Notes: generated by a model from the letters alone, not told the origin. A stretch of DNA of 64,000 nt from Gordonia amicalis NBRC 100051 = JCM 11271 (GCF_000332995.1 NZ_BANS01000019.1:1-64000), one strand, 5' to 3'. Numbered from the stretch's first letter, positions 26,645-39,379 are shown. Program-made: numbers and translations.

Positions 26645-28309
26645 TCACACGGCGGGGCGCCCGACGGGTTGGACCCGCTGCGTCCCGCTGCGCACCCGAA
26701 AGGACTTCGCGTAGAACTGGCCCGACCGCGGATCGGTCTTGTCGTTCAGGAAATACCAGTCCATCTGGGTGGCGGACGGCGTGACGGTCAGCACCGAGTA
26801 TCCGTGCGAGTCCAGCTCGCAGTAGCGGATGTGGTGATTGGCCGCACTGAACGCGGCCGCGATCGTCGGACCGGCGGTGTTCTCCGGCACGTTGAACATC
26901 TCGTCGATGTTGGTCGACGTCACCGACGTCCCGACCAGTTCCGTCGCGACGGTCCCGGCACCGGGATAGTTCGCGACGTCCACCGGGATGTCGCATGCCC
27001 ACGACGAGTGGATGTCCCCGGTGATGAACACGACGTTGTCGACGCCGTTGTTCCTGATCGAGTCGAGGAGGCGCCGACGGTCGGCGGCGTAGCCGTCCCA
27101 TTGATCCGCGTTGTAGGGGATGCCCTCCTCCGGTATCCCGAGCAGTTCGGTGACCGCCCCGGTGGTCTGCGGATCGAGTGGCGGGATCAGTACCGGGGAG
27201 ATCATGACCGGGTTGCCGACGATCTTCCACCGCGTCTCCGACGATGTGAGGCCGTTGGTCAGCCAGGACATCTGAGCCCGACCCAGCATCGTGCGGGACG
27301 GCGCGTCGATCCGTGACGACACCGCGCTCACCTGGAGGTCGCGGTAGGAGCGCAGATCCAGCATCGACAGCTCGAGAAGTTTCCCGAACCGCAAGCGGCG
27401 GAACAGATGTCGGCCTTGCGGGTCGACGCCGGGGCGGATCGGCATCCACTCGGAGTAGGCGCGCAGGGCGGCGGCGCGTCGAACCTGCCACGACCCTTCG
27501 CCGGGCTGGTGATTCTCGGCACCCTCGCGCCAGCTGTCGTTCGACGACTCGTGGTCGTCCCAGATGCAGATGAACGGCGTCGACCGGTGCAGCGCGGCGA
27601 GGTCGGGATCGGTCTTGTACTGACCGTGACGGGTCCGGTAGTCACGCAGCGTTCGGATCTCGTGACGCGGGTCGTGGATCCGGACCGCGCCGGTCTTACC
27701 GGTGTACCGGCCGGTTTGGTACTCGTAGTAGTAATCGCCCAGGTGCACCACGGCGTCGAGGTCCGGCTGGTTGTTCAGGTGCCGGTAGGCGGCGAAATAC
27801 CCGGCCTCCCAGTTGGCGCAGGACACGACGCCGAAGCGGATTCGTGCCACGTCGGCGCCGGTGGCGGGTGCGGTGCGGGCCGTACCGATCGGCGACGTCG
27901 CCCCGGCGACCGGTCCGGACGTCACGGTGAACCGGTAGTGGTACGTCGTCCGCGGACTCAGCCCGGTGGCGTCGACCTTGACGGTGAAGTCCCGCTCGGC
28001 CGAGGTCTGCACGACACCCGATCCGACGACCGCACCGAAGCCCGCGTCGCGCGCGATCTCCCATCGCACCGAACATGGTTGTCCCACACCGGAACCCGGC
28101 GTCGAGGCGGCGGACTGGGTGATCCGGGTCCACAGGATGACCGCGTCGGGCAGCGGGTCGCCGGACGCCACGCCGTGGGCGAAGGCCCGCGGCGGAGCAG
28201 CCTCAGCGGGGCCGGGGTCGGAGACGGCGGGCAGGGTGAGTGCGGCCCCGGTGACGACTGCACCGGTCCGCAGGAAAGTCCGTCGGGTGGACTCATGTCG
28301 GGTGGACAC
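26645..28309 (-). CDS. phoD: Secreted alkaline phosphatase, PhoD family
   Basis: The 554-residue protein carries a Tat signal ([20 protein letters not shown], with the twin Arg in RRTFL) ending near an Ala-rich site, so it is exported folded. The PhoD N-terminal beta-domain is followed by the metallophosphatase domain with [42 protein letters not shown] and [12 protein letters not shown]. PhoD enzymes release phosphate from phosphodiesters and monoesters and bind Ca and Fe. It stands alone, divergent from thyX. Confidence 0.93.
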   Translation of the reverse strand: MSTRHESTRRTFLRTGAVVTGAALTLPAVSDPGPAEAAPPRAFAHGVASGDPLPDAVILWTRITQSAASTPGSGVGQPCSVRWEIARDAGFGAVVGSGVVQTSAERDFTVKVDATGLSPRTTYHYRFTVTSGPVAGATSPIGTARTAPATGADVARIRFGVVSCANWEAGYFAAYRHLNNQPDLDAVVHLGDYYYEYQTGRYTGKTGAVRIHDPRHEIRTLRDYRTRHGQYKTDPDLAALHRSTPFICIWDDHESSNDSWREGAENHQPGEGSWQVRRAAALRAYSEWMPIRPGVDPQGRHLFRRLRFGKLLELSMLDLRSYRDLQVSAVSSRIDAPSRTMLGRAQMSWLTNGLTSSETRWKIVGNPVMISPVLIPPLDPQTTGAVTELLGIPEEGIPYNADQWDGYAADRRRLLDSIRNNGVDNVVFITGDIHSSWACDIPVDVANYPGAGTVATELVGTSVTSTNIDEMFNVPENTAGPTIAAAFSAANHHIRYCELDSHGYSVLTVTPSATQMDWYFLNDKTDPRSGQFYAKSFRVRSGTQRVQPVGRPAV

Positions 28310-28413
28310 ACAGGGACCTTACCCACCGTGGCCCGCGACGTCAGGCCGAATCCGAGCCCTTCGGGGCGGTGGGGGACAATCGGGGCACACAAACGTCGAA
28401 TGGAGGGGACTGC

Positions 28414-30109
<1,696 letters not shown>

Positions 30110-30110
<1 letters not shown>

Positions 30111-32137
30111 TGACCGACAACACCGGCAGCGACAACGGCGGGCCCGAAGCGCGGCCGGCGCGCACCCGTCGCCGCGCCGCCTCCCGCAAGGCCGGACCGC
30201 CCGCCACTCCGCCGGTGTCCGCGGAGCCGACCCCCGTGGAAGCCGTCCCGGTGGACTCCGTCCCGGCCACGACCGCGCCCGACCCGGCACCGGCTCGCGC
30301 CCCGAAGTCCGAGTCCGCCCCAAAGTCCGAGTCTGCACCGAAGCATGCCTCCCGGCAGCGGTCCGGTTCGTCGTCCGGTGCCCGGCGCGGTCGCCACGAA
30401 CGCGGCGGCGACGCGCGTGGTCGTCGGAACGAGCCGGCGACCCCGGCACCGGTCGATCGTCTCGGCACCCCGCGGCGCCTGCCCAAGGGCGGACTCCGGA
30501 TCGTCGCACTCGGCGGCATCGGCGAGATCGGCCGCAACATGACCGTCTTCGAGTACGACGGCCGCCTCCTGATCGTCGACTGCGGCGTGCTGTTCCCCGA
30601 GGACCAGCAGCCCGGCGTCGACCTGATCCTGCCGGACTTCCGCTACATCGAGGACCGCATGGACGACGTCGACGCGGTGATCCTCACCCACGGGCACGAG
30701 GACCACATCGGCGCGATCCCGTTCCTGCTGCGGCTGCGCAGCGACATCCCCGTCGTCGGGTCGAAGTTCACCCTCGCCCTCGTCGAGGCCAAGTGTCGGG
30801 AACATCGCCTGCGGCCCAAGCTCGTTCAGGTCACCGAGGGGGAGCGGACCACCCACGGTCCGTTCGACTGCGAGTACTTCGCGGTCAACCACTCGATCCC
30901 GGACGCCATCGCGCTCGCGATCCGCACGCCGGCAGGTCTCGCCCTGCACACCGGCGACATCAAGCTCGACCAGCTGCCCCTCGACGGTCGTCTCACCGAC
31001 CTCGCCGGGTTCAGCCGTCTCGGTGACGAGGGCGTCGACCTGTTCCTCGTCGACTCGACCAATGCCGAGGTCCCCGGCTTCGTCACCCCCGAACGTGAGA
31101 TCGGTGGTGTGCTCGACCAGGTCATCGGCAAGGCCAGGCAACGCGTCATCGTCGCGTCCTTCGCCAGCCACGTGCACCGCATCCAGCAGATCATCGACGT
31201 CGCGCACACCCACAACCGGCGCGTCTGCTTCGTCGGCCGGTCGATGGTGCGCAACATGCAGATCGCGCAGGACCTCGGCTACCTGTCGGTGCCGGACGGG
31301 GTGGTCGTCGACCTCGACACCGCCGCAACGCTTCCCGACCATCGCATCGTGCTGATCTCGACCGGTTCGCAGGGTGAGCCGCTGTCGGCGTTGTCGCGGA
31401 TGGCGCGGGGCGAGCACCGCCAGATCAACATCCGCGCCGATGACCTGGTCGTGCTGGCCTCGTCGCTGATCCCGGGCAACGAGAACTCGGTCTTCGCCGT
31501 CGTCAACGGCCTGGCCAAGCGCGGTGCCACCGTCATCACCCAGCAGAGCGCCAAGGTCCACGTGTCCGGCCACGCCTCGGCGGGTGAGCTGCTCTACCTG
31601 TACAACGCGGTGCGGCCGTCGAATGTGATGCCGGTGCACGGTGAATGGCGCCACCTGCGTGCGAACGCCGCGCTCGCGGTCGCGACCGGTGTGTCCGAGG
31701 ATCAGGTCGTGCTGGCCGAGGACGGCGTCGTGGTCGACCTCGTCGACGGCCGGGCCGAGATCGTCGGTCGCGTGCCGGTCGGACACGTCTACGTCGACGG
31801 ACTGTCGGTCGGTGACGTCGGCGAGTCGACCCTGTCGGAGCGTCTCGTGCTCGGCGAGGGCGGTTTCATCGCGATCACCGTCGCGATCGATGCGACGACG
31901 GGGCGCGCGGTCAGCTCGCCGGAGGTCTCCGGCCGTGGCTTCTCCGACGACCCGGATGCGCTGAAGGCGGCCGCCGACCTGGTCAACCAGGTTCTCGACT
32001 CCCTGGCCGCCGAGGGGGTGAGCGACGCGCATCGCATCGCGCAGGGGATTCGGCGCGCCGTGGGCCGGTGGGTCTCCGAGGCCTACCGCCGCCGCCCGAT
32101 GATCGTGCCGACGGTTCTCGCGGTGGGAGCCGACTGA
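30110..32137 (+). CDS. rnj: Ribonuclease J
   Basis: RNase J combines 5'-3' exo- and endonuclease activity in rRNA maturation and mRNA decay. The 675-residue protein has an actinobacterial N-terminal extension of ~115 disordered residues rich in Arg, Pro, Ser and Ala, including a short tandem PKSESAPKSESAPK. The metallo-beta-lactamase motif THGHEDHIGAIPFLL follows, then the beta-CASP domain (ASFASHVHRIQQIID and STGSQGEPLSALSRM), HVSGHAS, PVHGEWRHL, and a C-terminal domain. The ATG overlaps the dapA stop, making a thyX-dapA-rnj unit as in M. tuberculosis. Confidence 0.96.
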
Positions 32138-32178
32138 ACGGTACGACCGTATCGGAAACGCTCGCTACTGTGGACGGG

Positions 32179-32811
32179 GTGACAGGTGCACAGGAGGAAC
32201 GAGCGGCTCTCGTCGAGACCCTGAAGAAGGTGGGCCCGGACGCGCCCACCCTCTGTGAGGGCTGGACCACCCGCGATCTGTTGGCTCATCTCGTCGTTCG
32301 CGAACGACGCCCCGACACCGGGCCGGGCATCCTGATCCCGGCGTTCGCCGGATACACCGAGAAGGTGCGGAGCAAGGCCGCCCGACGGGACTTCGACGAG
32401 TTGCTCGACGAACTCGCCTCGGGTCCGCCGGTCTACTCACCGTTCAAGCTCGTCGACCGGTTCGCCAATCTCGCCGAGATGTTCGTCCACCACGAGGACG
32501 TGCTGCGCGGGGGAGCGGACCCGAAGGGCCGCTGGACGCCGCGGATGCTGTCACCCGAGCTCGAGGCCGAGCTGCGCGGTCCGGCCACCTCGATGGGCAG
32601 GATGACGCTCAAGAAGATCCCCGCACGCGTCACCCTCCGTACGACCGCCGGTGAGGACCTGCTGACCGTCGGCTCCGGGAAGGACGTCGTGGTCACCGGG
32701 TCGATCGGTGAACTCGTCCTGTTCGCGTTCGGACGGGCACCCGTCGCCGTGAGCTTCGACGGCGATGCGGACGCGATCGCCGCGGTTCGTGAGAGTTCTC
32801 ACGGCCTCTAG
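32179..32811 (+). CDS. TIGR03085-family metal-binding protein (DinB-like)
   Basis: The 210-residue protein begins GAQEERAALVETLKKVGPDA and has the family motif PTLCEGWTTRDLLAHLVVRE and MFVHHEDVLRG, with His residues that bind a metal in this DinB/MDMPI-like superfamily. The reaction is unknown. GTG 32179 is chosen; TACTGT at 32166-32171 lies 7 nt upstream, suggesting a leaderless start, whereas the longer open frame runs back into rnj. A second MDMPI-like gene lies at 19503 in this window. Confidence 0.82.
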   Translation: MTGAQEERAALVETLKKVGPDAPTLCEGWTTRDLLAHLVVRERRPDTGPGILIPAFAGYTEKVRSKAARRDFDELLDELASGPPVYSPFKLVDRFANLAEMFVHHEDVLRGGADPKGRWTPRMLSPELEAELRGPATSMGRMTLKKIPARVTLRTTAGEDLLTVGSGKDVVVTGSIGELVLFAFGRAPVAVSFDGDADAIAAVRESSHGL

Positions 32812-32908
32812 GGCGTGTCCCGATGCGACCGGGTAACAACTTCGACACGGCGCCGTTATCAGTGTTGCCCATGTGACTGAAGTGAACTCTGCCGACTAGT
32901 CTGTCGGT

Positions 32909-35896
32909 ATGGCTTCGAAGGCAAGCACGGGTACGCGCACGTCCGCGTCTGGGTCGCGGGCATCCGGCACACGGTCGGGTGCGAAAAGTGCCGGACGGTC
33001 GACGGGTTCGGCGGCACGTTCGGGCGCGAGCAAGTCGGCCGGGACACGCTCCGGTTCCACCCGCTCCGGCGCGGGCAAAGCCGGATCGTCGCGCGCGTCG
33101 AACCGATCCACCGGCAGCGGCAAGTCCCGCGCACGGCAGTCCGCCACCGCGACGCCGCGCCGCCGGAACACGTCGGCCTCCGCCGAATCGGTCGATCTGC
33201 ACCGCCGTTCGGTCGCCGCCGCCGGCGCCTCCGCGGTGGGGAAGGGGATCGGAGCCGGCTGGTCACTGTTCGCTCGTGGTGTCGGCAGCGCGGCCCGCGT
33301 GGGTTCCGGAGTCGGCCGCGGACCGCGGACCGAGTCGCGTCCGTTCGACGACGACGATTTCGATCTGGATGCCGTCGACGGTGACGACGCCGAGTACGAC
33401 GATGTCGACGCGGACGTGGTGGGTCCGCGCGGTCAGGGACACAGTCATCGCCGGGACGGCGTCGCGCTCGGCCTGCTCGGGTTGGGGCTCCTGTTCGCGG
33501 CCAGTGTGTGGTTCGGCGCCGCCGGGCCGGTCGGTGCATTCTTCGAGGCGTTGATCCGCGCGATCGTCGGGTCCGCGGCCGTCGTGATGCCGGTCGCGCT
33601 CGTCGTGGTCGCGATCATGCTGATGCGGCGTCCGGCCGCACCCGAACGCCGTGGGCGCTACCTCGGCGGTGGCTCCCTCGTCGTGCTTCCCCTGCTCGGC
33701 ATCATGCATCTGATCGCCGGTGCGCCGCTGGATCTGCCGGGCCGTTCGGCGGCGGCGGGCTTCGTCGGTTTCGCCATCGGCACGCCGCTCACCGCGGGGG
33801 TCACCGCCTGGGTGTCCGTCCCGATCCTGTTGCTGTGCATGGCCTTCGGTGTGCTGATCCTCAGTGGCCGGACCGTGCGCGAAGTCGTCGACGCCGCCGC
33901 CGGATACCTCGGCCTGGGGGTGTCCGGTGCCGACGGCGCGCCGTGGGAGGGCGACCTCGACTGGGACGAGGACGCGGAGAACTACGAGGATCCCGATTTC
34001 GGGGATCCCGCGGCGGACGATGCCGACGACGATGACGCGGACACCTACGGCTCCCGGGCGACCCGTCGCTCGTACTCGTCGAACCCGTACGACAACTACC
34101 CGCCCGACGAGACCCCGTCGCGGCCCTCGAGCCGGTCGCGGCGCAAGCCGGCCAAGGTCGCCGAGGAACCGATCGAAGACGCGGTCACCGAGAGCTTCGC
34201 CGATGCGTTCACCGAGCCGTTCGGGGACAACGCCCCCGACGAGCAGATGACCGAGGTGATCGACCCCCCGGCCCGTCCGGCTGCTCGCCGCACGGCGCCC
34301 GCCGCGCGTCCGGCACCCAAACCGGCGCCGAAACCGGCACCCGAGCCCGAACCCGACCTCGACGACGAGGAGGCCTTCTCACCGGCGGTCCCGGCTGCCG
34401 AGGGCGACTACCTGCTGCCGCCCCCGCATCTGCTGCTCGAAGGCGACCCGCCGAAGGCCGGCACCAGCGCCAACGACGAGATGATCGACCGGATGACCGG
34501 TGTCCTCGAACAGTTCAAGATCGATGCCGCGGTCACCGGCTACACGCGCGGACCGACGGTCACCCGGTACGAGGTCGAGCTGGGACCGGGCGTGAAGGTC
34601 GAGAAGATCACCGCGCTCCAGCGCAACATCGCCTACGCCGCGGCCACCGACAACGTCCGCCTGCTCGCGCCGATCCCGGGCAAGTCCGCGGTCGGTATCG
34701 AGGTACCCAACGCCGATCGTGAGATGGTCCGCCTGGCCGACGTCCTCAGCGCGTCGTCGACCCGCAAGGACAAGCATCCGCTCGTGATCGGTCTGGGCAA
34801 GGACATCGAGGGCGACTTCGTCAGCGCGAACCTGGCGAAGATGCCGCACCTGCTCGTCGCCGGTTCGACCGGCTCCGGTAAGTCGAGCTTCGTCAACTCC
34901 ATGCTGGTGTCGCTGCTGAGCCGCGCCACCCCGGAGCAGGTCCGGATGATCCTCATCGACCCGAAGATGGTGGAACTCACGCCTTACGAGGGCATCCCGC
35001 ACCTGATCACCCCCATCATCACCCAGCCCAAGAAGGCGGCCGCCGCCCTCGCATGGCTGGTGGAGGAGATGGAGCAGCGCTACCAGGACATGAAGGCGTC
35101 GCGGGTGCGTCACATCGACGACTTCAACGCGAAGGTGCGCTCCGGCGAGATCACCACTCCGCTCGGCAGCGAGCGGGTGTACAAGCCGTACCCGTACATC
35201 CTCGCCATCGTCGACGAGCTCGCGGACCTGATGATGACCGCGCCGCGCGACGTGGAAGAGGCGATCGTCCGCATCACGCAGAAGGCGCGCGCCGCCGGCA
35301 TCCACCTGGTCCTCGCGACGCAGCGTCCGTCGGTCGACGTCGTCACCGGTCTGATCAAGACCAACGTGCCGTCGCGCCTGGCGTTCGCCACGTCGTCGCT
35401 GACCGACTCGCGCGTCATCCTCGATCAGCCGGGCGCCGAGAAGCTCATCGGCATGGGTGACGGCCTGTTCCTGCCGATGGGTGCCAACAAGCCGATCCGC
35501 ATGCAGGGCGCCTACATCTCCGACGAGGAGATCGCGGCCGTCGTCGACTTCACCAAGGAGCAGGCCGAGCCGGAGTACACCGAGGGTGTCACCGCGGCGA
35601 AGGCCGGCGAGAAGAAGGACATCGACAGCGACATCGGCAACGACCTCGACGACCTGCTGCAGGCGATCGAACTCGTCGTCTCCAGCCAGTTCGGGTCGAC
35701 GTCGATGCTGCAGCGCAAGCTGCGGGTCGGCTTCGCGAAGGCGGGGCGCCTGATGGACCTCATGGAGACCCGCGGCGTCGTCGGACCCAGCGAGGGTTCC
35801 AAGGCGCGTGAGGTGCTCGTCAAGCCCGACGATCTCGCGGGCGTGATCGCCTCGATCACCGGCGGTGGAGACGAAACAGACGGATCGGGCGACTGA
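32909..35896 (+). CDS. ftsK: DNA translocase FtsK
   Basis: FtsK pumps DNA at the septum and activates XerCD recombination. The 995-residue protein has a Ser/Arg/Gly-rich N-terminal tail (~110 residues), a four-helix membrane domain, and an acidic and Pro/Ala-rich linker to about residue 500. The motor domain has Walker [19 protein letters not shown], Walker [12 protein letters not shown] and [10 protein letters not shown]. The C-terminal gamma winged helix ([18 protein letters not shown], then [17 protein letters not shown]) reads KOPS. ATG 32909 lies 6 nt after TAGTCT (32897-32902), indicating a leaderless mRNA. Confidence 0.97.
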   Translation: MASKASTGTRTSASGSRASGTRSGAKSAGRSTGSAARSGASKSAGTRSGSTRSGAGKAGSSRASNRSTGSGKSRARQSATATPRRRNTSASAESVDLHRRSVAAAGASAVGKGIGAGWSLFARGVGSAARVGSGVGRGPRTESRPFDDDDFDLDAVDGDDAEYDDVDADVVGPRGQGHSHRRDGVALGLLGLGLLFAASVWFGAAGPVGAFFEALIRAIVGSAAVVMPVALVVVAIMLMRRPAAPERRGRYLGGGSLVVLPLLGIMHLIAGAPLDLPGRSAAAGFVGFAIGTPLTAGVTAWVSVPILLLCMAFGVLILSGRTVREVVDAAAGYLGLGVSGADGAPWEGDLDWDEDAENYEDPDFGDPAADDADDDDADTYGSRATRRSYSSNPYDNYPPDETPSRPSSRSRRKPAKVAEEPIEDAVTESFADAFTEPFGDNAPDEQMTEVIDPPARPAARRTAPAARPAPKPAPKPAPEPEPDLDDEEAFSPAVPAAEGDYLLPPPHLLLEGDPPKAGTSANDEMIDRMTGVLEQFKIDAAVTGYTRGPTVTRYEVELGPGVKVEKITALQRNIAYAAATDNVRLLAPIPGKSAVGIEVPNADREMVRLADVLSASSTRKDKHPLVIGLGKDIEGDFVSANLAKMPHLLVAGSTGSGKSSFVNSMLVSLLSRATPEQVRMILIDPKMVELTPYEGIPHLITPIITQPKKAAAALAWLVEEMEQRYQDMKASRVRHIDDFNAKVRSGEITTPLGSERVYKPYPYILAIVDELADLMMTAPRDVEEAIVRITQKARAAGIHLVLATQRPSVDVVTGLIKTNVPSRLAFATSSLTDSRVILDQPGAEKLIGMGDGLFLPMGANKPIRMQGAYISDEEIAAVVDFTKEQAEPEYTEGVTAAKAGEKKDIDSDIGNDLDDLLQAIELVVSSQFGSTSMLQRKLRVGFAKAGRLMDLMETRGVVGPSEGSKAREVLVKPDDLAGVIASITGGGDETDGSGD

Positions 35897-35954
35897 AGAA
35901 CTCTCTGACCTGAGGTTTCTGCGGAACTACTACCGCCTGTACTAAAGTGACGGC

Positions 35955-36085
35955 AGATCCATGAGGGGAGTATCCCCGACGCGGCGTCTCCGTCAATACG
36001 GTCAGGGCCCGCGATGATGCCGATCATCGTCGCAACCCTGGCCCGGAGCGTCGGCCGCCATCTCGGCGGGAGAGACCTCTGGCTC
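35955..36085 (+). ncRNA. yybP-ykoY manganese riboswitch upstream of terC
   Basis: The 220-bp gap before terC contains the conserved yybP-ykoY elements in order. GAGGGGAGTATCCCC (35963-35977) and CGTCAATACGG (35991-36001) come first. A variable hairpin around 36010-36030 follows, then CGCAACCCTGGCCCGG (36031-36046), and finally GGGAGAGACCTCT (36068-36080), whose CCTC closes P1 with GAGG near 35963. This aptamer senses Mn(II) and commonly controls TerC and P-type ATPase genes. The terC start is about 35 nt beyond, so ribosome-site access or antitermination could be the output. Confidence 0.88.
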
Positions 36086-36116
36086 GTCAGCTGATGCTGC
36101 CTGCTGGAGGAATACC

Positions 36117-37100
36117 GTGGATGTCTCTGTATCCGTGTGGCTGATCACCTGCGTGGTGATCCTCGGATTGTTCGTGTTCGACTTCTTCTCCCACGTGCGC
36201 GTGCCGCACGCCCCGTCGCTCAAGGAATCGGGCATCTGGTCGGCGGTGTACATCGCGCTCGCCATCGTGTTCGGGCTGTTCGTCTGGTGGAAGTGGGGAT
36301 CGACGTTCGGCGGCGAGTACTTCGCCGGCTACGTGACCGAGAAGGCGCTCTCGGTGGACAACCTGTTCGTGTTCGTCATCATCATGGCGAAATTCGCGGT
36401 GCCCCGTGAGTATCAGCAGAAGGTGCTGCTGCTCGGCATCGTCATGGCGCTGGGCATGCGCGGCATCTTCATCGCCGTCGGCGCCGCCGCGATCAACGCC
36501 TACAGCTGGGTGTTCTACCTGTTCGGCGCGTTCCTGATCTTCACCGCCGTCAAACTCGTCCGCGAGAGCGACGACCCCGTGGAGCACGAGGAACAGCGGG
36601 AGAGTCGTCTCGAGCGGTTCGTCAAGCGATTCCTGCGCACGCACGACTCCTACGACCGCGACAAGCTGTTCACCCGCGTCAACGGCAAGCGTCTCGCGAC
36701 GCCGATGCTGATGGTCCTCATCGTCATCGGGTTCACCGACGTGCTCTTCGCCCTCGACTCGATCCCGGCGATCTACGGCCTGACCCAGGAGCCGTACCTG
36801 GTGTTCACCGCCAACGCCTTCGCGCTGATGGGCCTGCGTCAGCTGTACTTCCTGCTCGGCGGGCTGCTCGACCGGCTGGTGTACCTGTCGATCGGCCTGT
36901 CGATCATCCTCGCGTTCATCGGTGCGAAGCTCGTCCTGCACGCGCTGCACGAGAACACCCTGCCGTTCGTCAACGGCGGTGAGCATGTGAGCGTCCCGGA
37001 GATCTCGACGCCGGTGTCGTTGTCGGTGATCGTCGGTGTCCTGGTGATCACCACCGTCGCAAGCCTGGTCAGGAGCAGGTCAGCTGTGTCGAAGAGTTAG
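36117..37100 (+). CDS. terC: TerC-family integral membrane protein (probable Mn exporter)
   Basis: The 327-residue TerC protein has about nine transmembrane helices. It carries the acidic membrane motifs of the family, including VTEKALSVDNLFVFVIIM and FTDVLFALDSIPAIYG, whose Asp and Glu residues are thought to bind metal. Members preceded by yybP-ykoY riboswitches act in Mn(II) efflux or in loading exoenzymes with Mn. GTG 36117 follows GGAGG at about 7 nt. The riboswitch immediately upstream strongly supports a manganese role. Confidence 0.93.
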   Translation: MDVSVSVWLITCVVILGLFVFDFFSHVRVPHAPSLKESGIWSAVYIALAIVFGLFVWWKWGSTFGGEYFAGYVTEKALSVDNLFVFVIIMAKFAVPREYQQKVLLLGIVMALGMRGIFIAVGAAAINAYSWVFYLFGAFLIFTAVKLVRESDDPVEHEEQRESRLERFVKRFLRTHDSYDRDKLFTRVNGKRLATPMLMVLIVIGFTDVLFALDSIPAIYGLTQEPYLVFTANAFALMGLRQLYFLLGGLLDRLVYLSIGLSIILAFIGAKLVLHALHENTLPFVNGGEHVSVPEISTPVSLSVIVGVLVITTVASLVRSRSAVSKS

Positions 37101-37109
37101 CGGCAGGGG

Positions 37110-37388
37110 TCAGAACGGTCCGAAGACCTGGGTCCACTCGTCGATCCGGACGGCGTCGACGGCCTCGTGCGCCTGGAACGGGTCGTTGGCGAAGAACGCC
37201 TCGGCGGCCTCGAGGTCGGCCGCGCTGATGATGATCAGCGCGCCCGACCCGTCCGGGTACGGTCCCGCGATGAGCACGTTGCCCGCCTTGTTCTCCTCGC
37301 CGAGCCACTGCCGATGAAGCGGCCGGTGCTGGTCGCGGAGCGCGGCCTTGGCCGGACGGTAGGTGTACTGGACGGCGAAATAGGGCAT
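37110..37388 (-). CDS. YciI-family protein
   Basis: The 92-residue protein is a ferredoxin-like alpha/beta YciI domain with conserved LHRQWL (His), an AGPYPDGSGALIII segment, and the FANDPFQAHEAVDAVRIDEW pattern. Distant relatives are muconolactone isomerase-like or chloromuconolactone dehalogenases, but YciI substrates are mostly unknown. It lies 4 nt downstream of argA, so the two are co-transcribed. Confidence 0.88.
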   Translation of the reverse strand: MPYFAVQYTYRPAKAALRDQHRPLHRQWLGEENKAGNVLIAGPYPDGSGALIIISAADLEAAEAFFANDPFQAHEAVDAVRIDEWTQVFGPF

Positions 37389-37392
37389 CGGT

Positions 37393-37968
37393 TCACTCCC
37401 GGGTGATGGTGGCCAGCATCCTGGTGTTCCCCAGGGTGTTGGGTTTGACGTAACTCAGGTCGAGGAACTCCGCGACACCGGTGTCGTACGAACGGCACAT
37501 CTCCTCGAACACCTCGCGCGTGACCGGGGTGCCCTCGATCTCGCGGAAGCCGTGCTTGGCGAAGAAGCTCGTCTCGAAGGTCAGCACGAAGACGCGGGCC
37601 AGTTCGAGTTCGCGGGCGATCTCCATCAGCCGGCCGACGATCTTGTGCCCGATGCCACGTCCGGAGAACACGGGATCGACCGCGACCGTGCGAACCTCGC
37701 CGAGATCGGCCCACAGTACGTGGAGCGCACCACATCCCACGACCAGCCCGTCGAGTTCGGCGACCCAGAACTCCTGGACCGACTCGTAGAGGGTGACGAG
37801 GTTCTTCTCCAGGAGGATCCTGCCCGCGTACTTGTCGATCAGTTCCTTGATGCGCGGTACGTCCGACGTACGCGCGCGCCGGACGGCGATGTCCCGAGTA
37901 GTCGGTTCGGGCGCAACGGGATCCGCCGCGGACTCGGGTTGGGCGGGCTCCGGGGAGACGGGGGACAT
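37393..37968 (-). CDS. argA: Amino-acid N-acetyltransferase (ArgA, short GNAT type)
   Basis: This single-domain GNAT enzyme acetylates glutamate (and related amino acids) for arginine synthesis, like M. tuberculosis Rv2747 at the same locus. The 191 residues have an acidic/Pro N-terminal tail, then IAVRRARTSDVPRIKELIDK, the acetyl-CoA-binding VAVDPVFSGRGIGHKIV, and the conserved VFVLTFETSFFAKHGFREI. ATG 37968 gives a normal length. It forms an operon with the YciI gene downstream. Confidence 0.92.
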   Translation of the reverse strand: MSPVSPEPAQPESAADPVAPEPTTRDIAVRRARTSDVPRIKELIDKYAGRILLEKNLVTLYESVQEFWVAELDGLVVGCGALHVLWADLGEVRTVAVDPVFSGRGIGHKIVGRLMEIARELELARVFVLTFETSFFAKHGFREIEGTPVTREVFEEMCRSYDTGVAEFLDLSYVKPNTLGNTRMLATITRE

Positions 37969-38129
37969 GGGAACTCACCTTAGTCCTGTGAGGGCGTGCG
38001 CCCCACGGTGATGTCGGGGCGCGTAGCGGCCCGGGTGACCTTCCGCGGGGCGTGGACCGATACCCTGTGGGGTGTGAGTACGAGAATTCCCGTGTATCGC
38101 GGAACCTGTCCGCGCTCGGGGGTGTGCTC

Positions 38130-38843
38130 ATGACCGATCGCATTCGGCGGGCCGTCGACGAAAAAGGTATCGCAAATGTGGGCCGCGGGCCGGACCACAT
38201 CACCGATCCCGTCGACCCGGTCCCGGTCGTCAACATCGCGAACGCCCTGACCGTCTTCCGGATCCTCCTGGTTCCGGTGTTCCTGACGGTGCTGTTCCTC
38301 GAGTCCGGAGAATCCACGCTGTGGCGCACGGTGGCGACGGTCGTCTTCGCCGTCGCGGCCCTGACCGATCGGTACGACGGCCGCATCGCCCGCGCGCGCG
38401 GACTGATCACCGACTTCGGCAAGATGGCCGACCCGATCGCGGACAAGGCCCTGATCGGTGGTGCGCTCGTCGGACTCTCGATCCTCGGCATCCTGCCCTG
38501 GTGGGTCACCGCGGTCATCATCGCGCGCGAACTGTGGGTCACCGCGCTGCGCTTCTGGGTGCTGCGGCACAAGGTCATCCCCGCCAGTCGCGGCGGAAAA
38601 CTCAAGACGCTGCTGCAGGCGGTCGCCATCGGCCTGTACCTGGCGCCCCTCGGCGGCGGATGGGACATCGCCGCCGGCATCGTGATGGGTCTCGCGGTGG
38701 TCGTCACCATCTACACCGGCCTCGACTACACCTGGCAGGCGATCAAGGTCAGGTCCGGCGGCGGTTCCCGCACCGGCACCCCCGATCCGGAGCCGGCACC
38801 GCAGACGCGACGGGCCGTGGGAGGAACCGGCGCAGGGCGCTGA
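38130..38843 (+). CDS. pgsA: CDP-diacylglycerol phosphatidyltransferase (PgsA3-like)
   Basis: This membrane enzyme of the CDP-alcohol phosphotransferase family probably makes phosphatidylglycerophosphate. The 237 residues carry the family motif in [19 protein letters not shown], then KMADPIADK (DxxDGxxAR...GxxxDxxxD), about five helices, and a Pro/Arg-rich tail. ATG 38130 is chosen with GGGGG a few bases upstream; GTG codons at 38052 and 38067 are alternatives. Location beside argA, clgR and pspA matches Rv2746c in M. tuberculosis. Confidence 0.93.
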   Translation: MTDRIRRAVDEKGIANVGRGPDHITDPVDPVPVVNIANALTVFRILLVPVFLTVLFLESGESTLWRTVATVVFAVAALTDRYDGRIARARGLITDFGKMADPIADKALIGGALVGLSILGILPWWVTAVIIARELWVTALRFWVLRHKVIPASRGGKLKTLLQAVAIGLYLAPLGGGWDIAAGIVMGLAVVVTIYTGLDYTWQAIKVRSGGGSRTGTPDPEPAPQTRRAVGGTGAGR

Positions 38844-38873
38844 GTTCGACTACTGTCGGTGGAACCGCGGCCG

Positions 38874-38900
38874 GGGAACGATCCGGCTGCGTGAGGCGTT
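38874..38900 (+). promoter_or_regulatory. Candidate ECF (SigE-type) promoter of clgR
   Basis: GGGAAC (38874-38879), then a 17-bp spacer, then CGTT (38897-38900), matches the ECF/SigE pattern GGGAAC...CGTT. The predicted start is about 25 nt before the clgR ATG, which has its own ribosome-binding site. clgR is SigE-driven in M. tuberculosis. Confidence 0.5.
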
Positions 38901-38931
38901 GGCCGAGGAGTGGACAGGGAGAGGAGACTCG

Positions 38932-39270
38932 ATGGCGATGCTCTTACGTGAGGCGCTCGGCGACAGCCTGCGTCGGGTCCGCACGCAGCAAGGCCGGACC
39001 CTGCGTGAGGTGTCCACCGGTGCACGCGTGAGCCTGGGCTACCTCTCCGAGGTCGAGCGCGGCCAGAAAGAGGCCTCGAGCGAACTGCTCGCGGCCATCT
39101 GCGATGCACTCGACGTGGAGATCGCCGACCTCCTCCTCGACGTCGGGAACGCGATGCGTCCGGCCGAGACCATGACCCCCGAGGTCGCCGAGGCCGGTCT
39201 CACCGCGACCAAGGTGGTCATCCCCGCACCCGCCGGACGCCGGGACGCGACGGCGCTCGCGGCCGCCTGA
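38932..39270 (+). CDS. clgR: XRE-family transcriptional activator ClgR
   Basis: ClgR activates Clp protease genes and envelope-stress genes. The 112-residue protein has a Cro/C1 HTH ([20 protein letters not shown], then [20 protein letters not shown]) that includes the diagnostic [11 protein letters not shown]. It ends in ALAAA, a hydrophobic Ala-terminal tail like the degrons by which ClgR is removed by ClpXP/ClpCP. ATG 38932 follows AGAGGAG at 6 nt. The pgsA-clgR-pspA order is that of mycobacteria. Confidence 0.95.
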   Translation: MAMLLREALGDSLRRVRTQQGRTLREVSTGARVSLGYLSEVERGQKEASSELLAAICDALDVEIADLLLDVGNAMRPAETMTPEVAEAGLTATKVVIPAPAGRRDATALAAA

Positions 39271-39298
39271 TCCACGTCGTCCGAATGACCATTTGAGT

Positions 39299-39325
39299 GC
39301 TGCGGCACTATCGGGAACCCGCAGC
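39299..39325. promoter_or_regulatory. Inverted repeat in the clgR-pspA gap
   Basis: GCTGCGG (39299-39305) and CCGCAGC (39319-39325) are inverted around 13 bp, and GGGAAC (39313-39318) lies between them. It could be a regulator site or ECF -35 for pspA. A well-spaced -10 of the CGTT form is not seen. Confidence 0.35.
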
Positions 39326-39379
39326 CACTAAATTGGTCTGCACAGTTCTCTCAAACCCCTGAATGGAGTGACGTAGAGC

